From Eutreptiella sp. 'Long Island Sound 2002' (lineage: Eukaryota > Euglenozoa > Euglenophyceae > Eutreptiales > Eutreptiaceae): a DNA stretch of 64,000 nucleotides. How positions within the stretch are numbered: position 1 is the first letter of the stretch; the number at the start of each line of letters is the position of its first letter. A model generated the notes under the pieces. That model saw only the letters and a list, made by a program, of their open reading frames with translations. It made no database searches and was not told where the DNA came from. The stretch spans positions 41,872,354 through 41,936,353 of the forward strand of contig OZ038383.1 in assembly GCA_964036045.1 (NCBI GenBank). Reading direction: 5' to 3'. Positions 1 through 11,529 of this stretch are shown in pieces. Position numbers and translations under genes: made by a program.

Positions 1-885
1 TATGGGGTCCATTGGCGGGTTAGTCTCTGAATGGTGCACCCGCCAAATGGGCACGCAATATGACACCAAATATGGCATACAACCCTACCCACGCCTTCTA
101 CACCCAACCTAGTGGCCTAGAATCAAAGTATGCCTATATTCTAATGTAACTTTGGTCCCTTAACACGCATGCAAGTGCTTTGGTCGAAGATCGACCTCCT
201 TTCGGAAAGCCGAATTTTAGCATGCACGCAAAATATATTGCCAATATCTATATGGAGATCATATATGCACTATCCGGGGAAGACAAGTGATATGCCCCGG
301 ATGTAGAGGCAAGCAAGGGTGGGGCAAATGCCAACTCAACATACTTCTACACGTACTTGGACGCCAAGTACGTGAAAAAGCGCACTTCTTGGAGAACACT
401 CAAAATAAATAACCCTCTGGGCCTATGGAGTTGGGATCCTTTGGTCTCATCCTATGACTATGGGGGGCAAAACCTCATACACAGTGCCTATGAGGCACGT
501 TAATTCGTCCTTGGGCGCTTGAACGCTCGTAGCCCTTGTTATTCCACTTGGGGGTTCAAAGCGCCTTCCGCTGCCCAGATTTTCTGGGAAAAATCTGGGA
601 CGCGATCCGTTATATCAAGGAAAGAAATACGGGACCCTCGAAGACTGTTTCAGTCTTAACTTCAAGAAAGATCGTTCTACAGAATTATCTAATGCAGTCC
701 ACGGAACAGGCGACGACAGGCGGCGCGACTGCGGCGATTTCACGACAATTGGAAATCGCGGTAGAAATCGGGTATTTGACCGATTTCTAACCGCAAATCG
801 ACCAAGACAGTAAAATTATGGTAATTCCACATCGACTTAATGGTTAGAAATCGGATTGCAGATTTTGCGGGTTAGAGAAGAGGGA
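1..885. other. AT-richer flank, no gene recognised
   Basis: This stretch is clearly less GC-rich than the following LINE and shows no recognisable protein, RNA gene or repeat. The longest open frame (536-790) starts at TTG, codes for nothing I recognise and has no family motif. I read the segment as the locus into which the 5'-truncated LINE 1 landed; the composition switch is near 885. Confidence 0.5.
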
Positions 886-985
886 TATCCCGCTGACAGC
901 CGGTGTCAACGGCTTCCGCACGGGTGTGACGGCTCACAGGCCTCCGCGCCATGGGCCATAGGTTCTGGGTACCGCTTCACTGGAA

Positions 986-3240
986 GACCATGGGGACAAA
1001 CGAAAGGGCACAGAAGTACAAATCACTCACGCCCTGGCACACACACACCTCGACTACACCGTCCCCACCTCAAATGCACTAGTCACCTACAGCGAGGCAC
1101 GGAAGTCCATGTACAGATTGCAGGCCGACACCGAGGGCACGGCATACACAGTGTACACTTGGGCAAGGTACGGGGACCTACCGGCCCTCATCTGGCTCCC
1201 GGACCCGTCCTGGCACCAACCTCTCCACGGGAGACGAGTACCACGCCAGAGTGTCAAGCCAGCGGGGAACACCGCCGCCGGCACCCACGACAGCCCACCC
1301 CCCCTAAACATCATAAACTCCGCCCTCGCAAACGCCAGAATGCCTCTCATAGACACGGGGTGCCCTACCCCAGATGACACCACCCACCGCCGAACGTGGG
1401 GCACCATCAGAAGGACCCTACACCACGACATCGACCGCGACCAAGCCACCTGAATCGATCAGGGCTCTGTCAACATCAGGGTGGGGGGGTGGTTGAACAC
1501 CCTAAGCCCCAACAAACTACGCAGGATGGCGGGGCCCTACATACTCTATCCAGTACCACATGGCATGGATGGCCCCTGCCCGGGACTGCGACCCGGGGAC
1601 CCCCCCTGCGGCCACCCCTGCCCCCACGCACTGTTCCAACCATTGCCCCCACAGCCCACCCCACTCCCAGGTATATACCTAAACACGATAACAGGCGCCA
1701 AAGGAGTATACCTCACGACGGGCGACACCACGGGCCAAGCCGTCCCTCTCGATCAGGTACACCACATGGCCCTGGGGCCACGACTACCCAACGCCGACAA
1801 ACGGCGGAACCCGTTAGCGGGACCCGGCGCACGCGAACCCAGACCAGTGGACCCAAACGCCCCAGGCCCCGACAGGGCGCTACTACACCTCACCATGAAA
1901 CACACGGCCCAACTCCCGACCACCCTGGCGGGAGAAAAGTACTTCATCGTGGAGGGACTGACGGACGATGTCATCCCCCTGGCGGCTAACACCCTGGCGG
2001 CCACCATGGACGCGTGGGACGTCGCCGTGGGCCACCCCACGGCGCGTAAGGACAGGGTACAGGGCACAGAAGACACCCTGACGTCGGACCTTATGATCCA
2101 CCTGGTGACCCTGACCAGTCCACCAGAACAACACGACCGGAAGACCGAGGGTCCGAAGGTCACTGACTGGGCGGCCTTTACTGACAAGCCGCCGGATACC
2201 CCCATGGTGACACTAACGTGCCACCAACACACATGGTGGGTGGCACGGTGGAACGCCACGGGCACAACAGACAGGGTCCACACATTCACACCGGCAGCAA
2301 AGCCGGCGACCCCACTGGCACTGGGGGACCGTTTTAGCCACTCCACCCACCACACCAACCACCCCAGGGCGCACTGGCTAGCCCTCAAAACGGCGATGCA
2401 CTGGACAGTGGATGCCCCAGCCACGGACACCACGCTACCCGAGACATGGCTTACACTCACGCGCAACCTGGCGGCCTCTGTGCGGAAGTACGGGACAGCA
2501 CAGGCGCAGCGCTGGATGTCCTGGCCCACGGACACGGAACGAACTCTCAAACTCCGCACCACCAGCCTACTAGAACACCCGAATCGCCTTCGGGGTATGC
2601 ACAGGCCGCAGGAGGGACAGGGACCGGTGTACAGCATATTCCGCCGCGACGCACCGAAGCCAGCCCCCAAAACCGGCGCCAGAGCAGCCCGAACCCAAAC
2701 CGAGGCCCCGCCCGGGGGGAGCGGACGCCTCAGCCTGCAGGGCCGAACGGCCCAAACCGGAGCCAAAAGTGGCCCCAGCGCCGCCGCCACCCGATCCACA
2801 ACCGAAGCCGAAGGCCCCAGCATGCCCGCTTTTCACACCGGCGGAACGTGCCGCCATGCACCCCGAATGGCCAGACGGCGCAGAAGTACAAGGAGTATAC
2901 GGAACCACGCTTAGAGGACAACCGAAACAATTTGCTATGGTTCCGGAGCAAGATACAGGGCAGACTGGCCACACCGGGCCAACAAGGCAACCTACAATTG
3001 AAAATCAAGTGGCACGCACTCCCAGAGTGGGGCGAAAAAGTGGAGACCTCAAACCTCGAACTCTGGGACGACAGACAATTCCCGGAGTGCCCGGTGCAGC
3101 TCCGCACACCCGCCAACCAGGTACCACCGGGCACCGTCTGGACGGGTGACGTGCCGCAGACATGGCTGGAGAAACCGGATATACCGGAGGAAGAGAGGAT
3201 GGCCGCAGCGATCAACCACAAACTGCGACTGGGACAATGA
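986..3240 (+). pseudogene. LINE 1 ORF1-like protein, frameshifted
   Basis: The main frame (through 1109-1453 and 1481-2914) matches LINE 2 ORF1. Examples are NALVTYSEARKS against NVLVTRRRHDER, and RMAGPYILYPVPHGMD (about 1531) against RAVGPFAVHVTPYGID. The middle is alanine, proline and threonine rich. After about 2770 the similarity moves to other frames and ends in the frame that stops at TGA 3238-3240. A TGA after codon DQAT (1451-1453) also breaks the main frame. The role is presumed to be nucleic-acid binding or RNP formation, as for LINE ORF1 proteins in general; I see no RRM or CCHC knuckle. Conservation between two diverged copies shows that it was a real coding region. Confidence 0.6.
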
Positions 3241-3265
3241 CTACTACCACGCCGCGCCAGGGACC

Positions 3266-4751
3266 CCCCAGGGGCCACCAAAACGCGCGCCCACGAGGTC
3301 ACAACTGCGCTCGTCACTCTCATGTCCCTCAACGAACCGGGCGCCCTGTACGACGCGACCAAAGCTCCGGACCTACAAGACGTGCCCATCATGGCGAAAT
3401 GCAGGCCCTCAAAACCCAGACGACCCAGCCCAGCTTAACCCCCATCCTCACCGGGACGGGACACCAATACCGCACCACATGGGTCAAGGGGGTTCCCATG
3501 TCCCACAAAAGTGAAGTCCAAGTACACATCCACCACCACCTCGGGGTGGAAGGCTGCCTAGCGGCATACGAACTGGTAGGCCCAACGTGGCAACTGAATG
3601 TCATCAATGTACACATCCCCTTTGGAGACGCCACGGAGACGTTCCTCGAACATCTCATGGAGGCCTACCGACAATTTGCCATGATGGGCCCGACTGTCAT
3701 CATAGGAGACTTCAATGCAGCCCCATCAGCGGACGATCGCGGAGGACGACCGACGCCCGAGGACGCAGCGGTACAAGTGGCCATGCAACATCTAGGCCTG
3801 CAGGACCTCACAGCCTGTCTATGAGGCCAGCCCTCACACAGACCACCACAACCTGGCGCGGCAGATTCCCGCATCGACCTCTGCTACGCGGACTCGGCAC
3901 ACGTCGAGCTGACGCGGGTGCAATACCACGACCTGCCATCCAAGATCACCGGACACCGACCCCTGGAGGTACAAATCAAGGTGCTTCAGGTACCCCCGGC
4001 CTCCAGGGATGGCATGGACCACGAAGAACAACCACCCATCCACCCGCCAGGTGAGCACAACACCCACAGATGGGTACCATACTACCGCACGCAACAACGC
4101 ATCCTGGGCCAGCAAGACAAAACGGACCTCAACCTCGCCATGCGACAGGCGGCCACGGCATGCGGCCTCAGCGGGCAACGCAGAACACAGGACGACGCCA
4201 CCCCGCATCAAGACCTACGATCCCTGGTCACAACCATAAGGCACGACAAGCGAGCACTGCACACGGCAATGCACTCACATGACCTGCAAGCCCAACATGA
4301 CGCCCAGGAAATCGCAGCACGACTGGAAACTGCACGCCGGCAACTCAGAGAACGGCACTTCCGCCGGGCAAAGGAGCTGGCGCAAGAACAACAACGCTAC
4401 TTCCAAAACCCCCAACCCTACAAATCACTGAAACACGTGGACAAGGTCCTGGGGGAGACGGGCCACCGAGGCATCAAGGCGGTGTACCTACAGGACGGCA
4501 CAGTGACCAACGATCCCAAGGTGGTCCTGGAAGAAGTCCTCAACAGCTTCCTGCGCCAGCACAACACTGAGGATGGCGAACTGTCAGCATACACAGAGGA
4601 ACTGATATCCCACCTGCCGAAACTCTACAACCGGACACAGCGACGAGACATGCACCGAACCCCGTTCACCATTCGGGAGCTCGATGAGGTGTTGTACAAA
4701 CTAGATCTGGGGAAAACTCCGGGAGTGGACGGACTCCCGGCGGAGCTCTAA
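3266..4751 (+). pseudogene. LINE 1 APE-type endonuclease and linker, broken
   Basis: The catalytic half is in one frame from about 3480. It contains a WQLNVINVHIPFG strand, then the GDFNAAP motif at 3705-3725 (metal- and DNA-binding Asp/Asn of exonuclease-endonuclease-phosphatase folds) and TGHRPL near 3950, matching the final His motif (TGHSPL in LINE 2). The N-terminal part (VTLMSLNEPGALYD, from 3313) is in another frame, the one used by the ORF1 tail, so a single-base indel lies near 3440-3490. A TGA at 3822-3824 replaces a Glu codon of LINE 2. The linker (3918-4748) is helical and ends GVDGLPAEL followed by TAA 4749-4751, a stop shared in position with LINE 2. Confidence 0.75.
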
Positions 4752-6284
4752 CGTAGACTACCACTGAACCTGAAGAGATACTTAGCCGCGCGCCTGTGGG
4801 ATATCGCCATCGGGAAAACGAACGTGCCACCCGACTGGGCGAACCTAGTACACCCGCTCTATAAGAAAGGCGACTGGGCGAACCCCGACAATTGGAGACC
4901 CATCGTGTGCGCCACCACGGAGGCCAAACTCATATGGATGCTCATCCTCAAACGGGTGGCCCCGGCAGTGTACCGGGCTGTACCGCCCACCATGTGGGGG
5001 GCCATACCGGGTAGATCACCGTTGGAGGCCACATTTATGCAAGACGCCGTGGTGGACATGGACCCGATTATCCTCATCATCACATCCCTGGACGTCAAGG
5101 GGGCCTTCCCCAACACCCCGCACCGCCTCCTACGGGCCGTCTGGGAACACATGGGACTCCCCTTCCAGGGCTTCCTACAAGCATACCTCGCCACCCGCAT
5201 GTACGCCGTAAAAACCGACGTGGGCACCACCCCATGGATCCACCCCGCCAGTGGGGTCCCACAAGGGGGTGCGGAAGGCCCATTCCTCTTCCTACTCGTC
5301 ACCCTCCCGCTGGCGTTTTACATCCGACGCACGTACTCGGACGTGGCACCATATCCCCTACGGACCACGCTCCTAGCGTTTGCGGACGACATGGCGGTGG
5401 TGACCGCCACCGCGCGTCAACCCCTGCTGACCACCCCGGACCCCGCCAGAGCCACCAGAGTCCTCCACGTCGTCACCACCTATCTGGAGGGCAATCAGCT
5501 ACTGGTACACAACGTCAAATCTGCCACCATGGTACACAATGCACCGCCGCCGCCCCTCTGCCCCGGAGACCTGCCCATGGACCCAGTAAAAACGGCCACC
5601 TACCTGGGAGTCCAGCAAGCGGCCGCCGCAGGCGGGGTCACCCTACCGCCAAACCTGTTACGGCAGCTGACAAGGACACTGGTTATAGCACGCATCACAG
5701 CACTCTCCACCCAGGCCCTGGCATACTTCCTACAAGCCGTGCTCAACGCAGCTATAGGATTCCAAGCCTTGCACCTAACGCACCCCCAACACATGCTACA
5801 AGCGGCCACCACCACAGTACGACGAGCGTGGACCATCCACGGCAACCGGCCCACGTCACTGCCTGCAACGGTGCGTGCGGCATCGCCACCGTACTACGGA
5901 GACAACACCGACCACCTCGTCCACAACGCGTACACAGCTCACACTGCGGCCCACCTGCATCGTCTCATGCACAATCATGAGCCGGAGGTACGGGAGGTCT
6001 TCACGCTGACGCTGCGGGAGTCCCAGTACCACCGCAACACCTGCCCCCAATACATACTTCACCAGCGGGGTCTCCCCACCAAGGTGGGGACCCGCATATG
6101 GAACCACCTACAACTCCTACTGCCCCACCACAACCACGTCATCCAAACGAACAATCGGTGCAGGGAAACCGGCCCTCTGGCGGTCCTTCACACCGATGTG
6201 GGGGGGGGACCATGGGTAGCACAACCACTCTGGACCTGGTGGGCACCACCCTCCACCTCGTACGGGTCACCCCGAACCAGATGA
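4752..6284 (+). pseudogene. LINE 1 reverse transcriptase domain
   Basis: The frame is open from the TAA at 4749 to 6284. The RT signature is complete: YKKGDWANPDNWRPI fingers region (about 4860), motif A SLDVKGAFPNTP with Asp at 5091, motif B GVPQGGAEGPF from 5253, and motif C FADDM with the catalytic Asp pair at 5385-5390. A thumb-like helical region follows. No ATG lies at the frame start, and the same frame carries the endonuclease linker upstream, so the product was probably one polyprotein or arose by readthrough or reinitiation. The reading frame is lost near 6205 in a G-run, after which homology continues in another frame. Confidence 0.85.
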
Positions 6285-8393
6285 AAGCCCTCCAACGAGT
6301 GGGCACACACCACGTCCCATTCCTACAACATCCCGAGTGGCCCAACAAATCACTCCTGGAGAACCACATGCGCAGTGCGGCCACCCAAACCGGGCACCCC
6401 CAGCTAACAGATGGGGAAGTACCTGAGGCGTACAACCTGTTTTGGAACACGCACAAACGACCACTGCCACAGAGCCCACCGCAAGGGAACCAGGCCCACC
6501 ACCGGCCACCGGAACAAGTGGAATGTGTAGCCGGCGCCAAGGTACCAGCGGTACTCCTCCTAGCACCCAACGGGCTAAAGACCACGTTGCGGCCGGGCAA
6601 AGCGGGGGGCAACCTGTGGATGGTACCGCCACCCACGGCGCGCCCCTTCTGTCCGCCGCCATTATCGCAAGACAAGCTGACGGGTACCCCCACCACTTGC
6701 TGGCGATGTGGGCCCCACGCGCTGGCCACCCCATGGCCCCCCCTTCCAGTTACTGGCGCGCTACCACCCCATGCCAACGGCCCACACTACCCCGGAACAG
6801 CACCGGTGGCTACGCACGCACTTCGAACAGGCCGCAGAGGGTGACACGGCCACAGTGGCGTGGGACCCCAGCACCAAGGCGGAATGGAGATTCCACAGGG
6901 GCACGTGGAACACCCAGCACCCAGCGATCACCTTCCCAGTGATAGCCAAGCTTCGCAGCGCCACGCCGGAGGCCCCAGCCTACCCGGTCAAACACCGATG
7001 CTCCCAAGTACAGGACTGGCAGACGGTCGAATGGACCACATTCCATTCGCAGACAGCATACCTACTCCAGTACGTGTACGGCTACCTGACACAGGGCCAT
7101 GAAAGGAACAACGACTATGTCCGCATGAACCCGGCGGCAACCGAGATCATCCGCCAGGGGATGGGGGTGTATGCTACCCGGAGACTCCGACCGGACACCA
7201 ACACGCCGTGGGCCACCACGGAACGGGGGGCACACACCCATGCCTACCAACCAACGATGCCGTGCCGCCTACCGCACCCGGACAACCACAACACAATCAT
7301 CTTCGCGGATGCCTCTGGCACTACAAGCCTCACCCCAGCGGCCGGGGGGGCGGCTTTAGAGTTGGAAGTGGACACGACAAAACGACTGCACCAACGCCAC
7401 CTCACGGGGGCTACCATCTTCGGGGCCTCCTCTCACGGAGAACTAAAGACGCTGGCGATCGTCCTGGACGCCGTCAATGACACCCACCAAGCGCCGCGTG
7501 ACCAGACGCACCATGTGTGGGTAGTAGTGGACGCAGCGGTGGACTTCCAAATCGTCCGCAGGCTGGCGCGGCAACTGCTGCACAAGGCGACTGACTCTAG
7601 CCTAGGCACCCAGGCCCTACACCTCTGGACAGCCCTGAGGCGCCTCCCCAAACACATCGTCCTGCATCTCGTCAAACAAGAGTCTCATCGGTATAGCCTG
7701 GGCAACGGACACATAGACCTGCACGCCCACAACCAGCTTGCCGAGCACATGCCGGACCGCAAGGACCCACCGCTACGAGACCACATGCACACACACCTCC
7801 AGCACCTGCCACCCATCCCACGCCACGGGGAACCACCAGCCTGGGTGCCAGACGATCGCATCTATAACGACACGGGGGGGGCATACCACTACCCACAACC
7901 CATCCGCACCATGGCGCACATTCAGGGCAGTCAAGCCAACAGCGCCCTTTTGAGCCGTCTCCAACACGAAATGCGCACCGCATTGTACTTCTCGGCTCTT
8001 GACCCATCCCTAATACCGGTGCACCTGCAGACACGACGTGCCAAGCTCTTGCTCGAGCAGCTACCCCTTCTAGACAGGGTGGCACGCTGGTATGCCCGGC
8101 GAGGTATAGACGTACCCCCGGAATACACCATATGCCCCTGCCATCTCCAACAGCCAGAAACACGGGAACACTTCAAACGCTGCCCATTAGCCCAAGGGGA
8201 CAACCACCTGGCCACGTGGGCACCGGAGAACACCAGCACGCAACACGCCGGATGGGGCCCGGCCACGCCACCGGCAAATGAGGTTCGACGCCTGATGCGG
8301 CAGCCGGAAATCAAGGAGGCAGTGCTCAGAGGAGCGGTGCCACTCCAGCTTTACAGGGTCGTCGCCGACCACGCCCCAGAACCCCACCTATGA
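6098..8393 (+). pseudogene. LINE 1 connector, RNase H and zinc knuckle
   Basis: The connector reads in one frame to about 6720 (LVGTTLHLVRVTPNQM) and then in another from 6708 to the TGA at 8391-8393. RNase H residues are visible: FADAS (Asp 7308), GASSHGEL (Glu), VWVVVDAAVD (Asp) and VKQESHRYSLGNGHID (His and Asp). A CPCHLQQPETREHFKRCP zinc-knuckle-like motif follows near 8130-8185, typical of LINE C-termini. The last residues, RGAVPLQLYRVVADHAPEPHL, align with LINE 2, but the remainder of that domain is found only after the intron-like segment at 9326. Frame changes near 6205 and 6720 inactivate it. Confidence 0.8.
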
Positions 8394-9324
8394 TTTTGTG
8401 GGGCATTCTGCGGCCAAAACCGCATTTACGCTACCGCACTGGATCTGAAACGGCCGCGGTGCCAAAAATTTGTCGTTCAAACATGAATTTTTGCAAAATC
8501 CATCGCTTGAATACATTTGATTCCTTGGCACAAAAGTGTGGATGTGTCAGAACATTACAATGCTGTGGTTGAATCTAAAGATGCCTGCCAAAAGTCGTTC
8601 TAATATTGTTGTTCTGCTGTTTTTGTGCAGCTCAGCTGTAGTGCAGATCGATCCGGACATTTCCGGCTATTGACTGCTAAATTTTGACACAACATTTCTG
8701 ACTAACGCTAAGTACTAATTGCCTTCGTTTTGCCTTGCTTGCAAACACAACGTTGAACTGGTGGGAACTGTTGAGAACTGAGGTCCCTGGGACTTGATTT
8801 GTGTTGCTGGTAAAGGTTTCGGAACAGTTGACAGTTGATGTGCTGTGCACTTGCTTGTGTTGTGCCTTCTTTGCCCGGTCTTGGCTCTGTGAGTTTATTA
8901 TTTGCCTGATTTGTTGCAAAGCCTGTTCTGCAACCCTTGACTCTCCCTGAAAAGGGATCTCCTGTGGTGCAGAAGTACCCATTCCAACGGTCAGGCTTTG
9001 TAGCTCATCTTTGGCAAATAGTCTCAAACTTGCAGGCACGGGCCCTTTGCACCGCACAATGCTCAAAAGAACTAGGCTTCACAAAGGTTGGCAGGTGTTT
9101 GAAATGACAATGAGAACTGAGGTGTGTGGTTAACTCAGAAGTCAGTTTGAACTGGTCCCACCCTACGATGCTCAAAGGAACTTTGCCTCACAAAGGTTGG
9201 CACAGGTTTTTGAACTGACTTTGAGAACTGAGGTGTGCAGGTAACTCAGAACTCGGCTTGAACTGGTTGCAGCGTACGAGGCTCCAAAGAACTTCGCTTC
9301 ACAAAGGTTGCCACAGGCTTTCAG
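8394..9324 (+). other. Intron-like AT-rich insertion inside LINE 1 coding sequence
   Basis: LINE 2 reads without a break through this point (...HTESLM-EAAAHLQLEAV). LINE 1 reads ...APEPHL, then this AT-rich block, then ATIRHMQLTAV, so removing the block restores the homologous protein with no missing or extra residue. The block ends with GGCTTTCAG, a good 3' splice site. Its start is not GT (it begins near CCT/ATGATTTTG). Non-canonical donors occur in dinoflagellates, but a plain insertion is equally possible. On the minus strand a 129-codon open frame (8677-9066) starts at TTG; several of the differences between the two locus copies change its residues, so I do not call it a gene. Downstream half: 110-base tandem repeats. 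Confidence 0.55.
9061..9324 (+). repeat. 110-base tandem repeat, 2.4 units
   Basis: Units begin at 9061, 9171 and 9281 with GCTC(A/C)AA(A/G)GAACT and share TTCACAAAGGTTG and GAGAACTGAGGTGTG blocks. The third unit is cut short at CTTTCAG (9324), where LINE coding sequence resumes. The same array is present in locus copy 2 (about 51236-51499). Confidence 0.85.
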
Positions 9325-9325
9325 G

Positions 9326-9487
9326 GCCACAATACGTCACATGCAGCTCACCGCCGTCAAAAGGGCGGACGCACAGCTACAGCACCGCGTCCAAGTATAC
9401 ACACAGGAAGCACAACAAACAACCCACGACCGCCGCACGTACTATAATCTCCTCATCCACTACCAACATGCGCAACCTAGCGACTAG
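9326..9487 (+). pseudogene. LINE 1 C-terminal helical segment downstream of RNase H
   Basis: The frame reads ATIRHMQLTAVKRADAQLQH and on to a TAG at 9485-9487. It aligns with the last residues of LINE 2's RNase H frame (about 38180-38344: HLQLEAVRRAAAQMVHRK through MQRLIYYHAVHDPDVH, which also ends in a stop). Glutamine, alanine and charged residues suggest a long helix. This match shows that sequence on both sides of the AT-rich block belongs to one element. The next 115 bases to 9602 hold no recognised motif. Confidence 0.6.
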
Positions 9488-9602
9488 CCACACGCACGGG
9501 CCCGCGGCAACAGCCAGGCACCTACCGTAGCACCGCCCGGAGCGCGCGCGCCCCCTCCCCTGTAGTGGCCCGATCGTCCTGCGAACGACACCTCTCCTCA
9601 GG

Positions 9603-10391
9603 ATGCCCGAAGGTGAAGCACCGCATCCACGGCCGGGGAACCCATGCGGGGTCTGCATGGTGGTGAACGACGACGACGGCAACCCCCTTCGCGGGCATGA
9701 CCTCGGCTGCGGCGGCACGGAGCAGCTGCACTGGTTCTGCAGCCCGTGCATCGCGAACTTGTGGTCGTGCTTACTCTGCCGGCGACCGCACCGAGTCTGC
9801 ACGGCTCCGCCGCCGCGCGAAACGCAAGACGAAGACCTCACACTCCAGACGCTGCGGACTCTGATCCGGCAAAACGTCTGGAACGACGGCGCGAGGGAGG
9901 ACAGCCACGATGTCGAGTGGTAGGACGTCCTCACCGACGAGGACCCAGCGACACCCCCCCCCCGCCCCCTCTGGAGCGCACCAACCTGGGCGCTGCCAGA
10001 CCCGGACGTGGACCCCACGGTTTACGTCCCCGACCACGAAGACTACAACGACGCGCCACGGGGCAGTCTGTCCCCCATTGGCAACCTGCCCGACAGTTGG
10101 GGCTACGTCAGCCCCACAAACCAAAACAACTACCGCAACATCATCGTCACCCTCACCACCCGCCTCCTGACCGCCTTCGGCTGGCTGGTGGGGGACGCGG
10201 AATGGGCGATGAACATCGCCCGCGGCGCCCATGGCGCCGAGTGGGCGGACTTCTTCCACCGCGGCGGGGCCATGACCCCGGGGGCGACCGAGAGGCTGAT
10301 GGCAGCCTACCTCACGCGGAGGGGCATCCCCGCTCCACGCAGCCTCAAATCGCTGATACAGCGCACCCTGCAGCCGCACGTCCCGCCACCA
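9603..10391 (+). pseudogene. RING-type zinc-finger protein of LINE 1, cut by PLE insertion
   Basis: ATG at 9603. A RING-like finger lies at residues about 14-60 with spacing C-x2-C-x17-C-x6-H-x2-C-x2-C-x6-C-x2-C (segments NPCGVCMVVNDDDGN, GHDLGCGG, LHWFCSPCIANLWSCLLCRR). RING fingers usually recruit E2 ubiquitin or SUMO conjugating enzymes; an RNA- or DNA-binding role in a retroelement is also possible. A TAG at 9921-9923 (Leu codon TTG in copy 2) breaks the frame, which otherwise continues through NYRNIIVTLTTRLLTAFGW (about 10117) to 10391, where the PLE is inserted. It resumes after the duplicated segment at 16302. Confidence 0.65.
9807..10391 (+). repeat. Left copy of 585-base target duplication around the PLE
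   Basis: Bases 9807-10391 recur at 15717-16301, offset 5910, with about seven single-base differences seen by eye (for example CGGACTCTG against CGGAATCTG). Both edges abut the PLE's terminal inverted repeat. Locus copy 2 holds the segment once (51982-52567), so the duplication arose with the PLE insertion. Confidence 0.85.
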
Positions 10392-10525
10392 TGTGTTTTG
10401 ACAATAGCTAAACCAAGTAAAATCAATCCTTGCCACGTTTTCAAAAGACACTTCCCAATTGGCAGTCCTCAATGTAACACGGCAGCTGTACGCGGGCACA
10501 ATAACCTTGAGTGAATCCCAAATCC

Positions 10526-10565
10526 GGACGCGTTTCGCTGTAAATTACAGCCTCATCAGCTGTCA
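10526..10565 (-). ncRNA. Hammerhead ribozyme core, inverted unit
   Basis: Read on the minus strand: CTGATGA (10559-10553), helix II GCTGTA/TACAGC with a short AT loop, GAAA, then CGCGTC with the expected cleavage after GTC. It is identical in layout to the motif in the full unit. Hammerhead motifs are established in PLE terminal regions. Helix I is weak next to the core. Confidence 0.6.
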
Positions 10566-10687
10566 AACAATGAATATGCACAGAATGTGTCCAAATTTAT
10601 TCACAACCATCCATTCACTCGAATGAGCAACGATTCTACAAATCATATAACAAATTTCACAAATTCACGTTCCCTACTCCTCATTCC

Positions 10688-11524
10688 TTACGCATGATCT
10701 CGCGACCCTTGAAGAGTGGTGAGCGCGCTCTTGCGGAACAAAGCCTTCAGGTTTTTAAGTGGTTTGAGGATAGCGAACAAATTCATATGATTCATAAACT
10801 GCAGGCGCCTTTTAAACACATAACAAGCGCGCGCCCACGACATCGGCACGCCCCCATGGTGTTCTGCATGTAAAACATGTGTTGTTTTATAAAAAGACTC
10901 CCTCCCCCCTCCTCTGACACCATGAGTATCCACCACACCGTTTTCTGCCTGTGACAATGAAGCTCCATTGTGCTTAGGCTCAATGAGTCGTGAGTTCTTA
11001 CTCTTCCGTGCCCCCACCCCCAAGAACTTATGCCGTTCACTCCAGGGAATGAGTTTATCCCTAATTACACGCTGTGGGTATTGCAACCATACCAGGGCAT
11101 CCACCAACCTGTTTGAACAAATAATATAGTACTTCTCATCCGAACAAATCCGTAGGTATCGTACAAACTCGGCGTGTTTCCAGGACTCGCGAATATGTCT
11201 TGGGACATTCGTGGTCCATGGCATATATGCACACGCGTGTTGTCTCTTCCAAAACACCGAAGTTCGCAACGGTTCAACGCTGATGAATCTTACATCCAAA
11301 AATGTTACCCCTCTCGCACTACCCAACGCCTCAAATGCAAATGGCAAGTCCTTAGGATACATACGCTGTAGGCACGTTTTAATCATCTCGGTCTCGGACG
11401 CTCTATGCAACACGAGCCCATCATCTAAAAATCTTAGCAAAGGGATACCCGGTGGAAGTGGTCTCATTTTTTCAAAGGAGCGGAGCGTCAACTGCGCCAA
11501 TGGGGGCGCGCTGTTCGTGCCCAT
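10688..11524 (-). pseudogene. PLE RT C-terminal fragment, inverted copy
   Basis: This 278-codon open frame begins at MGTNSAPPLAQL, the motif B region of the PLE RT, and runs through FLDDGLVLHR (motif C) to the same C-terminus as the full copy (GSRDHA, stop). It is truncated at its 5' side by the inverted-copy boundary at 11529, so fingers and motif A are missing. It differs from the full copy by a few substitutions only, which indicates recent origin. A distal initiating ATG exists, but the product would be a dead fragment. Confidence 0.8.
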
Positions 11525-11529
11525 ACTAA

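Noticed and set aside
536-790. 84-codon frame in the left flank
   Set aside because: TTG start, no recognisable motif, short, with no conservation to compare.
4749-4751. Reassigned stop codons (TAA/TAG as Tyr or Gln)
   Set aside because: Between locus copies the stops replace Tyr, Gln, Glu and Leu codons alike (18077, 17684, 61167, 9921), and the intact PLE RT uses TAA as a stop, so decay explains them better than a variant code.
8677-9066. Minus-strand 129-codon frame present in both locus copies (also 50852-51241)
   Set aside because: It starts at TTG, has no family match, and several of the substitutions between copies change residues; it is open because the block is short and was recently duplicated.
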